Source: Mesostigma viride
Taxonomy: Eukaryota > Streptophyta > Mesostigmatophyceae > Mesostigmatales > Mesostigmataceae
Direction: 5' to 3'
NCBI GenBank assembly: GCA_009746045.1
Contig: RPFO01000246.1
Location: 1,951,940-2,015,939, forward strand
DNA: 64,000 nucleotides
In this document: positions 28,441 through 39,100 of the stretch, one piece after another
How the letters are laid out: every line of letters begins with the position of its first letter
How positions within the stretch are numbered: the stretch's first letter is position 1
Program-made: the position numbers and the translations under genes
Notes under the pieces: model-generated
The model's input: the letters and a program-made list of their open reading frames with translations, nothing else
Told to the model about the DNA's origin: nothing
Databases searched by the model: none

Positions 28441-30759
28441 TTAGTCAGCCTCCGTAGGACTATATCCCAGGCGGACATGCTCCGCCCTGAGATGGCGGCG
28501 CCGCGCCACCCCCTTGAGCTTCCGGGTGGTGGCTGCTGCCCCCCTCGTGGTAGTGGCGCCCTTGAAATTCTTGGCGCATTCGCCACGCTGGGAGAGGCGC
28601 TGCCATACCCGCTGCTTCGTCACGTTGAAGTCCAGCCCCTCCACCTGCCCGGAGTGGAAGAGGCCGAAGCAGTTCCGCTCGCTGTTGCTGCAGAACGCCA
28701 TGTCACAGTGCTCGCACATGACCGAGGTCTTGTGCTTCCTGCCTTGCGCGCAGCACAGTTGGCACAGCACCTGCTCCACCCACGGGATCTTCTTGGCGGG
28801 GTAGTGCAGGGGGCCAAATCGGCCCACCGTGCGGCTGAGGGGGATGTCCGTGGCCTGCAGCTCACGGATGGGCACGGTTGCGCCCGGCCACGCGTTCGCC
28901 TCGAGCTCCTTGGCCAGCACGCTCAGGAACCTCGAGTGGGTCATGGCGGTCTTGGACTCCGTGTGGATCATCACGTGCAGCAGGTAGCTGTTGGTGAGCA
29001 CGTTGGCGAAGTGCCCCATCAGCAGGCGCACCCACCACACCCTCGTCACAAGGGCCTTGCACACGTCGTACTCGGCGCAGTATTGGTCGCACACGTCCGT
29101 GGCCTTGTAGGTGAGCCAATACTCCACGATGTTGTGGGGTGCGGTCACCGTCTTCCGCACCCCGGTGTGGCCGCCGTGCCGGGTGACCGCCACCTCCGCA
29201 AGGGCGCCCAGCCCCTTGGAGAGGGTCCACACCGGCTTCTTGTCCTGCCAGCTGCACAGCAGGTGCCCCTCGTTGCTTGCCGCCCACGCGTAGTCACCCT
29301 GCTCCACCTCCTTCTTCTTGGGCATGAGCTTCGCCACCTCATCGAAGGGCAGCCCCTTGCGGTTCGCGCAGATGGTGCCGACCACGCGGTGGCCCATCTC
29401 AGCGACTGAGTCGATGGCGCGCTTGCTCGTGTAGAACCGGTCCATCGCGACGATGGCGGGGCGCTCGAGCACGGACACCATGCGCGTCACCACCTTGAAC
29501 GTGTGGTCCTCCTCCTTGACCTTGTCGTAGGTCTCCACCTTGAGCAGGTAGCCCGTCTTGTCGTTCAGAGCGAACAGCTTGATGTGGAATTGCTCGGGCT
29601 TCGTGGGGTTGAAGCACTTCACGGGGGACATCTTGTGGCGCGTGGGGATGGAGCGCTCGTCCAGCGCGATGCGGTCCCCGGGCTTCACGTACTTGATGTA
29701 CGCGGCGTTGAGGTGCTCCTCGAGCCACAGGGTCTGCCAGAGGATGTGCGCCCTCGGGTCAGTGTCGCGGGCAGGGCGCTGGGCAGTCGGCTGGCAGTGG
29801 AGGAAGCGTGCAATTTGCTCGAACCGCTTCTGCGGCATCACGTCTTGGAAGCAGACCGGCTTTCCCACACCCATCCCCTCGCTGGAAAAGTAGTCATCCC
29901 TCGAAGGGAACCTGCCCAGGGCCATGGTGATGACGATGCCCAGAAATTTGCCCATCTCATGCATTGTCATCGGGTGCCACTCACGCCCACCTGGCTTGCC
30001 CGCCCCCTTGAGCTCAGCATAGTCGTTGGTCTCCTTGACAATCTTGGCCACGACATCACGCTGGGACCAGAAAAGGGAGAACAGCCCGAGGGGCCCAAAC
30101 TTGAGCTGGGCAGGGGAAAGGTTTTGATAGCAGGCGGTACCCGTCATCGGCGACAGCACCGGAGTATCGGGAAAAGGAAACACGCCTGGCTTGCCGAAAC
30201 CAAATTTCCAGACGGTCTCGGCTGGCTCCTCAGTGGCAGGCATATCGTCAGGAAAAAACGAATCATCGAGCTCAGCCTCACCGCTCGGCACCGGACCCTC
30301 CGCATCCTTCTGGTAAACAAAGTCGTCATCGGAAGCGTCCGAGACAATGCTCTCGCTGGCCGCCGCCTTGGTCTGACGGCGCCTTTTCGGGGCGTGGCTG
30401 ATGGCTGGGTTCTTCTTCGGGTTGCCGACAGCGCGCTTCCCCGGCTCGCGTCGCTTGACCGGTGTGGGCAGCTCGATATCCTCGGATTTGTCGTCGTCGT
30501 CCTCGCCGGCGTCAGAATCGCTATCCTGGCCCTGCTTGCTATCATCGTCACTGCTACCTGACGTTGGGACCTTCCTGGCTGCGCATTCTTTCACTAGAGC
30601 TTCGTACTCATCTGAGCTGCACGAATATATGAAAATCTGCTCACGGGTGAATGGGTACGTGAGCTTGTCGTCCGGGAAATAGCAACGTGCACCATCTCCG
30701 GACCTGTTCACTGTCACTACCTTGCCCGGCAAACCGTACCTCGCTGTGTTTTTCCCCAT
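28441..30759 (-). CDS. piggyBac transposase (DDE_Tnp_1_7 family)
   Basis: 772 residues, uninterrupted. An acidic, low-complexity N-terminal region (about 50-180) includes basic KRRR stretches. The RNase H-like DDE domain runs from about 205 to 600. Likely catalytic aspartates are D367 (IALDERSIP), D440 (AIVAMDRFYTS) and D555 or D558 (YKATDVCDQY). YDKVKEE and GTICANRKGLP match family blocks. A C-terminal cysteine-rich RING/PHD-like finger, residues 666-702 (CQLCCAQ...CEHCDMAFC...C...H), binds TIR DNA in characterised members. The enzyme excises and inserts at TTAA without scars. An overlapping upstream frame (30,641-30,865) may supply the true N-terminus. Confidence in family is very high. Confidence 0.95.
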   Translation of the reverse strand: MGKNTARYGLPGKVVTVNRSGDGARCYFPDDKLTYPFTREQIFIYSCSSDEYEALVKECAARKVPTSGSSDDDSKQGQDSDSDAGEDDDDKSEDIELPTPVKRREPGKRAVGNPKKNPAISHAPKRRRQTKAAASESIVSDASDDDFVYQKDAEGPVPSGEAELDDSFFPDDMPATEEPAETVWKFGFGKPGVFPFPDTPVLSPMTGTACYQNLSPAQLKFGPLGLFSLFWSQRDVVAKIVKETNDYAELKGAGKPGGREWHPMTMHEMGKFLGIVITMALGRFPSRDDYFSSEGMGVGKPVCFQDVMPQKRFEQIARFLHCQPTAQRPARDTDPRAHILWQTLWLEEHLNAAYIKYVKPGDRIALDERSIPTRHKMSPVKCFNPTKPEQFHIKLFALNDKTGYLLKVETYDKVKEEDHTFKVVTRMVSVLERPAIVAMDRFYTSKRAIDSVAEMGHRVVGTICANRKGLPFDEVAKLMPKKKEVEQGDYAWAASNEGHLLCSWQDKKPVWTLSKGLGALAEVAVTRHGGHTGVRKTVTAPHNIVEYWLTYKATDVCDQYCAEYDVCKALVTRVWWVRLLMGHFANVLTNSYLLHVMIHTESKTAMTHSRFLSVLAKELEANAWPGATVPIRELQATDIPLSRTVGRFGPLHYPAKKIPWVEQVLCQLCCAQGRKHKTSVMCEHCDMAFCSNSERNCFGLFHSGQVEGLDFNVTKQRVWQRLSQRGECAKNFKGATTTRGAAATTRKLKGVARRRHLRAEHVRLGYSPTEAD

Positions 30760-30865
30760 ACTGCTGTATCGCCCAGTCTAGTCCGAACTTTTCCACAGGC
30801 ACTGCAATGAAAATGCCCTTCTTTACCTTGAAAGTCCGTATATCTGCCTGCATTTCGTCCGCCAT
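30641..30865 (-). CDS. Frame overlapping the transposase 5' end; possible true N-terminus
   Basis: 74-residue frame starting MADEMQADIRTFKVKKGIF. Its segment EKFGLDWAIQQYG meets the transposase start (MGKNTARYGLPGKVV) at about 30,757, where the two frames overlap. LPGKVVTVNRSGDG and CYFPDDKLTYPF look like one small beta-rich (chromo/Tudor-like) domain continuing from this frame. Either a one-base indel separates the two or the transposase really starts at the inner ATG. Which one is undecided from sequence alone. Confidence 0.45.
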   Translation of the reverse strand: MADEMQADIRTFKVKKGIFIAVPVEKFGLDWAIQQYGEKHSEVRFAGQGSDSEQVRRWCTLLFPGRQAHVPIHP

Positions 30866-31176
30866 GTCTACGTCCGCGCTCCCCCCTTTTTTCGCATCCT
30901 TCGTTTTCGTACGTTTTTGTCAATTTTTTTTACCGCCAAAACCTGCCAAAACCAGGGTACCCTGTTGACTTTGACCAGGGTTTCCACCCTGATACGGTGG
31001 TCAAATACGGTCAGACAAGTGTCCTACGGATAGAGTGAATCTAGATCTTTTCGGTGGTCTAGTTGGTTCCCGCCAAAACCTTCCCGCCAAATCCCTACAG
31101 GGCGCACAAACTCATGCCGAACGTGAGGCATGAGAAAAACTCGCAGTCGAAAATCGGCACGAGGACGGTTGAGGGG

Positions 31177-34100
31177 TTAACAGTCAAGCTCCTCAGAGCA
31201 ATAATCCTTGTTATATTGATAATAAAAACTTGGACTCTTGCTCTGCCAGGAACGTGGATGCCCGTCCATGTCCTGAAGAGCCATCACCTAATGATTGTAT
31301 TAATCTTAGGATTTTGGCTAAGAGTTTGCATGATGCCTGTGGCCATGGAAACAATGCCATTAGGCTTGTTCAAGCCATTAATAACAAGGCTCTCTGGCAG
31401 GCTTATCAAGATGTCAGAGAACGTTGTGTGTGCCAATTGTGTGCTAACAAGCCTTCCAAACGTCATGCAAAGCATCCTGCAGATGGTAGGGGAAATCTAC
31501 AAGCTGATATCCTCTACTTCACCAATTACAGGCAATTGCCTTACTTGGTGGCTGTGGATGAATGGTCAGGCCACATTGGAATTGAACCTATGGCAGCAGG
31601 GGATGAGAATACTCTCCATGCCGCAGTTCTTGTTATTCTGCAGAAGTTTGCAGTTATTCATAAGCTGCAGATGGACTTGCAGTTTAACTGCCTGACCAAA
31701 TACTCTGATCTGCCTTTCCTAAGGATTGTGGGTCGTGAAGATCACCAAGCCCAAGGCAAGGTTGACAGATATATACAGGAGCTTAAGAAGTTGGTAATAT
31801 CCGGGGATTATCCTGAGATGTTTAAACCAACTTTTGCTGTCAGGTGTTTGGGTGCTGCAAAAGTGGAAAACACCATGAACAACCGTCTTCATACTATCAA
31901 GGTGCGTGGTGTTCCACGGCTGGTCTCACCTCGTGGACTAGCAGGTGGCCTCTACCCTGATGACATCATGCAGGCATGGAGTAAGCAGAGGTGGGCACAG
32001 TATGCTCATCTCTGTGAAAAGGATAAACAGAGAGGAGAATCATTAAAATTTAAGGTGGGAGACCAGGTGATCTTCCACAAAAAAAATGCTCCTGGTAAAC
32101 GTGGTTATTGGCAGGGTCCAGGGACCATAACCTCAGCAGTTGACCTGGAGATGAAAACTGCTGATGTGGTCTGGAATGGGACCACTTATCATCTGGCTTG
32201 GAATAGATTGAAGAGAGATCCAATGAACGTTCAAGAAAATCCCCTGGTAAATATGGCCCCTGGAGAGGCACTTGGATCTCCCAATCTTTCCTGTCCACCT
32301 TTGGCCAGTGAACAGGCTGGACTCCAACTACCAGAAAGGGCGGCCTCCCATCAACTGGAGCCTACTACTCAGCAAGCTCAGCCTAAGACATTGACTGGGA
32401 TATCACAGGATGATATGGATGAAGCTGACTTGTTGGATAATAGGGTGTCTGATCAGCACCGGAAGCTCCGGCCGTTGGAACATGGGCTTGAGACCCCTGG
32501 GCAGGTGGATAACATATTTCAGTCTGAACAGCCAAAGCTTGGATTCAATTACCCTGGTAATAAGCCATTGCCCTTGGAGACTGATGGGAAAATACCAGCC
32601 CAAGGAAGACAAGCTGAGGAGGGGTTGTCCAGGTTGAACACTCAGCTCGGCGAGAGAGGCAATCCTCAAGAGCTTCGGGATATTGTAAAGAAGCTCAAGC
32701 CCTCACTAAAGATTGCCAAAATAACTTCTCTTCTAGAGAAGGGCATGGACCTTGATGGCTTTGATGTGGATACCAAAGCAGAGGTCTCTGTCACCTCGCC
32801 CTTTAATGCTTTGCTGGATAAGTATTCCCTTGAACCCAATCCATGGACTATTGTCCAAGACTTTGCGGGTAACACTGATCATCAAGTTCTTGGGAATATC
32901 ACTATCCCATTCTTGGGTGAGTCTTTGACACTTTGTGTTGTTGATGGCTATAAGGGGCCCACTCTCATTGGCCAGCCATTCTTGGTGACTCCCGGTGTTA
33001 CCATTGTTGATGGCCCCAACAACACAAAGAGTCTCCTAAAAACCCATTGTGACCCAATTCCTCTGGAATCATTCAGATGTCTCTTGCCTCTTGAAATGTT
33101 CCAGAAGGCACATTGGAAGACCGCCTGTGTCGGTTCAGTAAAAGGAGCAGAATGGGGAAGGGATATACCCCCAGCTTCTGAGCTGGTAGAACCTGCCTGG
33201 CAGCTCAGTGTGACTTCTCTTGGTCTCACAAAAAGGTCATTTGCTGCTCATAGCCCTATGTCCTTTGATGATGTAGACCTGGATTGTCACACTTTCGCTG
33301 GCCTTGAGGCCTGGCGACTAGCATTGGTGCGTGCGCTCCAGGAGTGGCAAACGCTGGATGTTTTTGAAGGCATTTCAGAACCTCCACCCAATGCTCAAAT
33401 GCTTCAGTTGCGTTTTGTATGCAAGATGAAGAGCAAGCTTGGTGAGCTTCTCATACCAAACGCACGTCCAGTTGTAACCCAGTTCCATGGTACTACAGAC
33501 TTTGATAAGGAGGAGCTGTACACTCCTGGCCTGTCACATCCTGTTCTCAGGCTTATTCTTAGTTAGTCTGTACCTTGGTGCTTTGGACTATGGCTTGGAT
33601 TATGGAGCAGAAATTGATGACTTCACCAGGGCCTTTTTGCATGGTGATCCTCAAGTGGCCAGAGCCACTTGGCAAGCTCAAAGACCCTGTTGTGTTAAGA
33701 CCCCAGCATGCTGGATAGCTGAAGTAGGTCATCCCTACATGCAGCCTAAAGTGGGCTGGGAAGGACTGGTCAGCAGTCCAGTAATCTGGTATGAAACCAT
33801 TGCTCCTGCCATCCAGGAGAGATGTCAGATGCAACAATCTCATCTTGCTTATTGTCTCTTTGTGGGGCAATCCAAGGGACAACCCACCTGGGCTACCTTA
33901 CATGGAGATGACATGCAACGCATTGGTCCCAAGGGATGGTTGAATGAGACCTATAAAAGGCTCAATGACAAGTCCCCTATTGGTACCAGAGCATGGTTTA
34001 CTAAAAACAGCCAGGTACCTTACTGTGGCATTGGCTGTACCCTTTTCCAAGATGACAAAGGATGGCATCTTAAGCTGCAATCGGCGAAGGGGTATAAAGA

Positions 34101-34529
34101 AAAAGTAATAACTCAGTTGCCCAAGAGAGTAACTGAGGAGAATGCCCCTACGGTTAAAGGTCAGCTAGGTTGGCTGGCTGCCACAACTAACCCTGACCTG
34201 GCAGTACAGAGTAGGATGCCAGACTCTGTTGTTGTAGGAGAAGGAAGGAGGCGCCTGGAGAGCTGCCTCAATGAATCTCCTGACTTGGTGTTGTCCGGTG
34301 TAGACTGGCATGGGCGTATCATCATAGACGCCTACACAGATGCTAGCCAAGAGTCTAGATCTGCCAACAAGATTGGTGCCAGAGCTGGATGCCTGATCAC
34401 CATCAGGAATGAAGGCAAACAGCCCTCGTTGGTATACTGGTCCAGTAACCTTCAGAGGAGGCGGTTTGCTGGCATTGACACCCCTGAGTGCAGGGCATAC
34501 GCCATGTGCATTCGCGATGCCATATACAT
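31177..34529 (+). pseudogene. pol: Copia-2 pol, main segment: integrase, retropepsin-like domain, RT, RNase H start
   Basis: The frame continues from 26,742 across the TTAA. An integrase core follows the HH-CC region. D residues lie in NLQADILYF and LQMDLQFNC, but the third catalytic position reads GKVDRYIQELK, that is D in place of E. An SH3-like domain (GKRGYWQGPGTI) comes next. The retropepsin-like domain follows integrase and has DTK (FDVDTKAEVSV) in place of DTG, with TLIGQPFL. The RT has DDFTRAFLHG and HGDDMQRI. A frameshift near 33,560 separates the last two parts. The RNase H starts (IIIDAYTDASQE, SSNLQRRRFAGIDTPECRA) and is cut at 34,529 by a LINE insertion. Overall this is a dead sister of Copia-1. 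Confidence 0.85.
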
Positions 34530-34945
34530 ATTAAAAATATAATTACTTACAGCAGAGTGAAATCACTCAAACCAAAGCAAACGCCCAGCTATAAACCTAT
34601 ATACAGAGCCATGTCAAAGCTCTATACTACGATAAGACCAATGGAAACGCCTAACGGGAGGAACCTAATAGCCCTGCTGCACCGCAAAATCAGCCCGCGT
34701 ACGGCGGAGCATGATGTCAGCCATGGCCCGAGTCAGCGCCACCGACAAGCGCTGACGCCAATATGACGTCCAGGTCCGCGCCGACCATGGGGCCCGCTGG
34801 CCCTCCAGGTCCAGCCGGTCCTCCCGGAGCCGGCAACACTCCTTGAAGAAGGCGGAGGTCAGGGGCCCCATGGCCCCAAACTCCTCCAGGACAAAGGGCA
34901 CCACACGATGGTGCCCGACGTCGCCGTAGGCCAGGAGCTTGGCCC
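34530..34945 (-). mobile_element. 5'-truncated L1-like LINE insertion
   Basis: 416 bp flanked by an 11-bp target duplication GCCATATACAT (34,519-34,529 and 34,946-34,956). On the minus strand it encodes the C-terminus of a LINE ORF2 (MVPFVLEEFGAMGPLTSAFF, WSARTWTSYWRQRLSVALTR) and a short 3' UTR ending AATATAATTTTTAAT-like, with no poly(A). Removing it restores the Copia-2 RNase H frame (AIYI then RELLL). A shorter copy of the same 3' end lies at 50,704-50,885. Confidence 0.85.
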
Positions 34946-34956
34946 GCCATATACAT

Positions 34957-35239
34957 AAGAGAGCTACTCTTATGGTGTCTGAGTCAGATAAGACCTCAAC
35001 CTGTGATTGATGTCAGGGTTTATTGTGATAATAAGCCCGTGGTCTCTTTTATCAAGAATGAGAGGGCCACTACTACTGACTTGGACTACCTTGTGGCAAA
35101 GGAGTTGTCCAGCCACTGTATGACCATACATCTGCCAGGACAGTCAAATCCTGCTGATGCTATGACCAAGCTTCCACGACTGGCCCTTAATGGGTACCAG
35201 TTGCTGCGGTCCATGATGGCTGGGAAACCCTTGTCATGA
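34957..35239 (+). pseudogene. pol: Copia-2 pol, last segment (RNase H C-terminus)
   Basis: Continues the RNase H after the LINE insertion: RELLLWCLSQ, VYCDNKPVVSFIKNERATTT, DLDYLVAKEL, LPGQSNPADAMTKLPR. It aligns with the end of Copia-1 pol (LLTDSMGMVQFV, RDLDYLLLKEL, NPADALTKLP). Ends with TGA at about 35,239. Confidence 0.85.
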
Positions 35240-35489
35240 GGAGTAATCTGGGAGCCTGAGCCTAATGCTCCTCCTGTAGGGTTTTATCCCCCTGGAGGTT
35301 TTGTCCTCTCTGGAGAAGAGGTTTTCCTTCATATTTGGGTTTTCCCTACAGCAGGTTACACCAACCATGCAATGATGAGATGCAAACTCCATAAGACCCA
35401 AGTGAGTCCCCATTGCCCTCACATGTGAAAGTGAACTGGCCAGGTGCGGCCGAACATCAATGAATACATCTAAGCCTTATCACTTTCAC

Positions 35490-35507
35490 AAGGGAAAGAA
35501 TGGCTGG
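35490..35507 (+). promoter_or_regulatory. Copia-2 polypurine tract
   Basis: AAGGGAAAGAATGGCTGG lies directly before the right LTR and parallels the Copia-1 tract. The preceding 250 bp (35,240-35,489) are untranslated, with a repeated TCTCTGGAGAAGAGG-like stretch. Confidence 0.7.
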
Positions 35508-35582
35508 AGTTGGTTGGAGACCCATCTATAGGGTCCACATGGGTCCTCAGAGATAGAGGATCTTGTACAGATTACTACAATA
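35508..35582 (+). repeat. Copia-2 3' LTR, first part
   Basis: First 75 bp of the right LTR, AGTTGGTTGGAGACCC to ACTACAATA. It is interrupted at the TA dinucleotide by the CACTA transposon and resumes at 49,874. Confidence 0.9.
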
Positions 35583-35594
35583 CACTAGGAAGTC

Positions 35595-35860
35595 GGGTTC
35601 TGAGATTTTTCTCAGGAATCCTGAGATTTCCTGAGAAAAATCTCAGGATTCCTGAGATTTTCTCAGGATTTCCTGAGATATCCTGATTTTTTTCTCAAGA
35701 TGTCCTGAGAAATCCTGAGAAAAACTGAGATTTTCTCAGGAATCCTGATATTATATCAGGACTTCCTCCTGAGAGTCCTGAGAAGTGCCTGAGATGCGTC
35801 TCGCGAAACACTGAGAAACACTGAGAATCCTGAGAAAATCCTGAGATCCTGAGAAAAATG
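35595..35860. repeat. CACTA left subterminal repeat array
   Basis: Dense tandem and inverted copies of the word TCCTGAGA and its complement TCTCAGGA (for example GAGATTTTTCTCAGGAATCC). In CACTA elements such arrays bind the accessory TnpA-like protein and the transposase. The matching right array is at 49,480-49,860. Confidence 0.85.
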
Positions 35861-35916
35861 TCGAAACAACACAAAAAATCTCAAGATCTTGAGATTTTCC
35901 CGCTGAATCAGAAAAA

Positions 35917-36022
35917 AATCAGGAAAATCAGGACACTTAGCATGGCACAAAAAATCAGGAAAATCAGGACACTTAGCATGGCACAAAAAATCAGGAAAAT
36001 CAGGACACTGAGCATGACACTT
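35917..36022. repeat. 36-bp tandem repeat near the CACTA left end
   Basis: Three units of about 36 bp containing AAATCAGGAAAATCAGGACA followed by CTTAGCATGGCAC. The third unit is slightly diverged. Lies between the subterminal array and the transposase 3' end. Confidence 0.75.
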
Positions 36023-36182
36023 GAGAACTCTCAAGTGCATGAAGACAGGACACTTATGCATTATATGTGGATGCAGAAATGATGCAGTTGACACACATGT
36101 TCATTGGAAATAAATAAATATAAGTGTGACAAGCACAAAAAAAGTTACATCAATCCATCATTACATTATATTAGGAATATAA

Positions 36183-39100
36183 TCAATCCCACTCCTCATC
36201 AGTGTATGCAGCACTGTCAGAGTCCGCATAATTTACTACCACACGTTGCCTCTCACTTCTCCTTTGTGTGGGAATGCATGCCTCACCGTCGCTGCTCAGC
36301 GACAAATCACTAGCAATGTCATCAGGGCTTGATGCGCTGCCACTAGCCGCTGCCATGGACTTGCCAGCAATGCTATTGCCACGCGAGCGGTTTGGTGCAG
36401 CGGCTGTGTGTGTTTCTACCAATGTGTCCGCAGTGCGCTTGCCACGCGAGCGGCTTGGTGCAGTGGTTGCTTGTGGTTCTACCAATGTGCCAACAGTGCG
36501 CTTGCCACGTGAGCGACTTGGTGCAGTCATTGCTTGTGGCTCTACCAATGTGCCAACAGTGCGCTTGCCACGTGAGCGACTTGGTGCAGTGGTTGCTTGT
36601 GGCTCTACCAATGTGCCAACAGTGCGCTTGCCACGTGAGCGATTAGGTGCAGTGGTTGCTTGTGGCTCCGCAGCCATGCGTGCAGTGGTTGCTTGTGGAT
36701 CTATGGGTGCAGTGCGATTACCTTGTGAACGACCTCGTGTTGTCATGTCTCTTCGCTTAACACACAGTGTCACCTTGCGCTGCAGGTTCATATCAGCATA
36801 CACGTCTGTGGTTCTCAGCTGAGCACCTGCAGCACGGGATAATACTGATGCTGGGCTGCACTACACGTTTCCTTTACCATTTGCCACGGCAATTTACAGT
36901 GCACGATGGCTATCTCAGGTGCATACTCTGGATCAACTACAAAACCAACTGAACATACACTCCCGGGAAGGACTAAAGCATCCTGCTTGGGCGCTCGCTC
37001 CCCTAAAGGTATAAGCGTCAATCCCTCTAAAGGGAGCTCTTTCACAGAACCGACATCAAACAGAGCGACCTTTAAAAGAACTTGCCTACTCCATCCTTCC
37101 GTCGGGGCACGGAGGAAACTATGCAGAATGTGTGTGATGCGGCCATACCTAACCCCCTCTTTACCATAAACCATTACTCCTGAGTTGCGATGGCGAACAG
37201 TTTGTCGAAGGTCGGCGACTGCAGTTCGGTAATTGCTGCCATTGATGTGGATTGAGTCATGCTCGTCACAAGCAGGCTCCATGCCACACACCGCCGCCGT
37301 AATCATCGTGGGGAGGCGTGGCTCCTGGTTTTGCGTGATCCATTGCTTCAACCACGCCAGGTTGCCAACGTGAACGAGCCGACGCCTGCAAGTGACAAAG
37401 GCGAATAACGTACATCACATTGCAAAATCAATTAAACATACAATTAAACATAGTTGTCCCACTTCATACAATTATCAACATAGTGAAAAAAAGCATCTTC
37501 ATCATTGCATGCACAACCAGATATTGCGTGTAGACAAGGACATAAGAATGTCACTGTGAAATCTAGAAAATCAACCACATTAAGCACGAGTAAGCAAATC
37601 AGAAGAATGCAGGAAACATATGATAATCCTATGTACATGCGTTGCAAGATTACACCCTCCTTTCGGCTGAACTGAATTAAAATGGCCAATGCGAGGGTGT
37701 ACAAATGTAGCATCGGTTTCTACAAGAAACTCACCAGAATTCAATTCCATATCCGGGCTCGTATGTTGCATGCTGAAGTGCAAATTCCAGGAGTAACTGT
37801 AAGGCCTCAAGCTGCTCGACCTCAGAGAGAGTATATGCTTGTTGACGAAAGCGCTTGCTCGGCATAATACACTTGGACGGATCAGTTTCCAGAATGTCCC
37901 ACACAGACGGGAAGCCTTGACCCTGAAAAAAAAAAACATGAACCAAATAGAAAAAAAAGAACGTAAGTACATGTTTTGCATACACTTAACCTGCTAGAAA
38001 CACTCGCTGAAACATGGGAAATGTGCATGCAGCCAAGCAAACACGAAGTTTGTTTAAAAAACTTACCCACACAGTCTGGCGCGTGAAGTAGCTCAGGATG
38101 TTCAATGCCTCGAAGTCCATGAAGAAGTTCCCCATGGAGCATTCCACGTTCTTGTTTGACAATGGCCCAGAAGTAATCACCGCCATTTGGCGCTCACCCC
38201 ATGTCATGCTCCGGCCATCAGGCAGGCCAGCATACCGGATCTGTTCCGCCAAGTGAGATGCAGCATGGACCGATCTTGACATTTCTGACGCTGGCATAAC
38301 ACACTCTAATGCTACCACCGCACGCACCATCATTTCGCCCACTTCGACTAACTGCGATTGAGTGAGGCACCTTGCTGAAAATACAGCATTAAAGGCCACA
38401 GACAGCTGGACAAATGCCGCGCGGGCATCCGGATGCAAACGATTGCGCAACACGACCGGCAACAACAAGCACAAGTACTTGTTCTTGTCACTTGTTTTCA
38501 TCGTCTCATCGCTTTTCCCGTCAGCGGCTAGTCCGTGGTACCGCCCAGGCACATAGTCTGGGAGGCGGTCGAACGCCTTTTCCACCTCTGCATTCAACAG
38601 AAACATGGTATGATACACAGATGTAAACGATCACATTGACAATTTGATTAGAAAATTATGTCAGAGGCGAATTCTCAGAGTGGCCAAACACTGTCAGCCC
38701 AAATGCTCCGGCAAATCCTGACACTAACCCCATAAATAGTTATTGAAAAAATGAAAGGAAGTCTTACAAGCAACATGTTTACCCTAACAAGGGCACTTGG
38801 TTTGATGTGGTACACAGAAATCTCTAATGACAGTGGACTACGTCATGGGATCTATGGACCAACACAGCAATTAAGCAATCTTGGCAGATGACAACATGAA
38901 ACACTTTATATAAAATACCAACAAACAACATCCAAACCAATTCCAATAAAAAAGCATATACACATCCACAGACATACCACGGGTGGCCGCTTTCTCCTCC
39001 GACGTGAGTTGACATGGTGGATGTCGAGAGTTTTTTTTAATGCTTATTGTCCGGACACCGTTCTTCGCCACTTTCTCCACCTCTTCCGTGGTAACCCAGA

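Larger units (their letters stand above)
27095..31176 (-). mobile_element. piggyBac-type DNA transposon with intact transposase ORF
   Basis: 4,082 bp bounded by TTAA on both sides (27,091-27,094 and 31,177-31,180). The terminal inverted repeats are a perfect 13 bp: CCCCTCAACCGTC (27,095-27,107) and GACGGTTGAGGGG (31,164-31,176). TTAA targets and 13-bp ends are typical of piggyBac. The transposase is on the minus strand. The element sits within Copia-2 pol. Confidence 0.95.

Noticed and set aside
28363-29409. 348-codon plus-strand open frame
   Set aside because: Antisense shadow of the piggyBac transposase C-terminal half.
29503-30561. 352-codon plus-strand open frame
   Set aside because: Lies wholly antisense to the piggyBac transposase. 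Its long leucine/valine runs are the mirror of a GC-rich coding strand. No domain seen.
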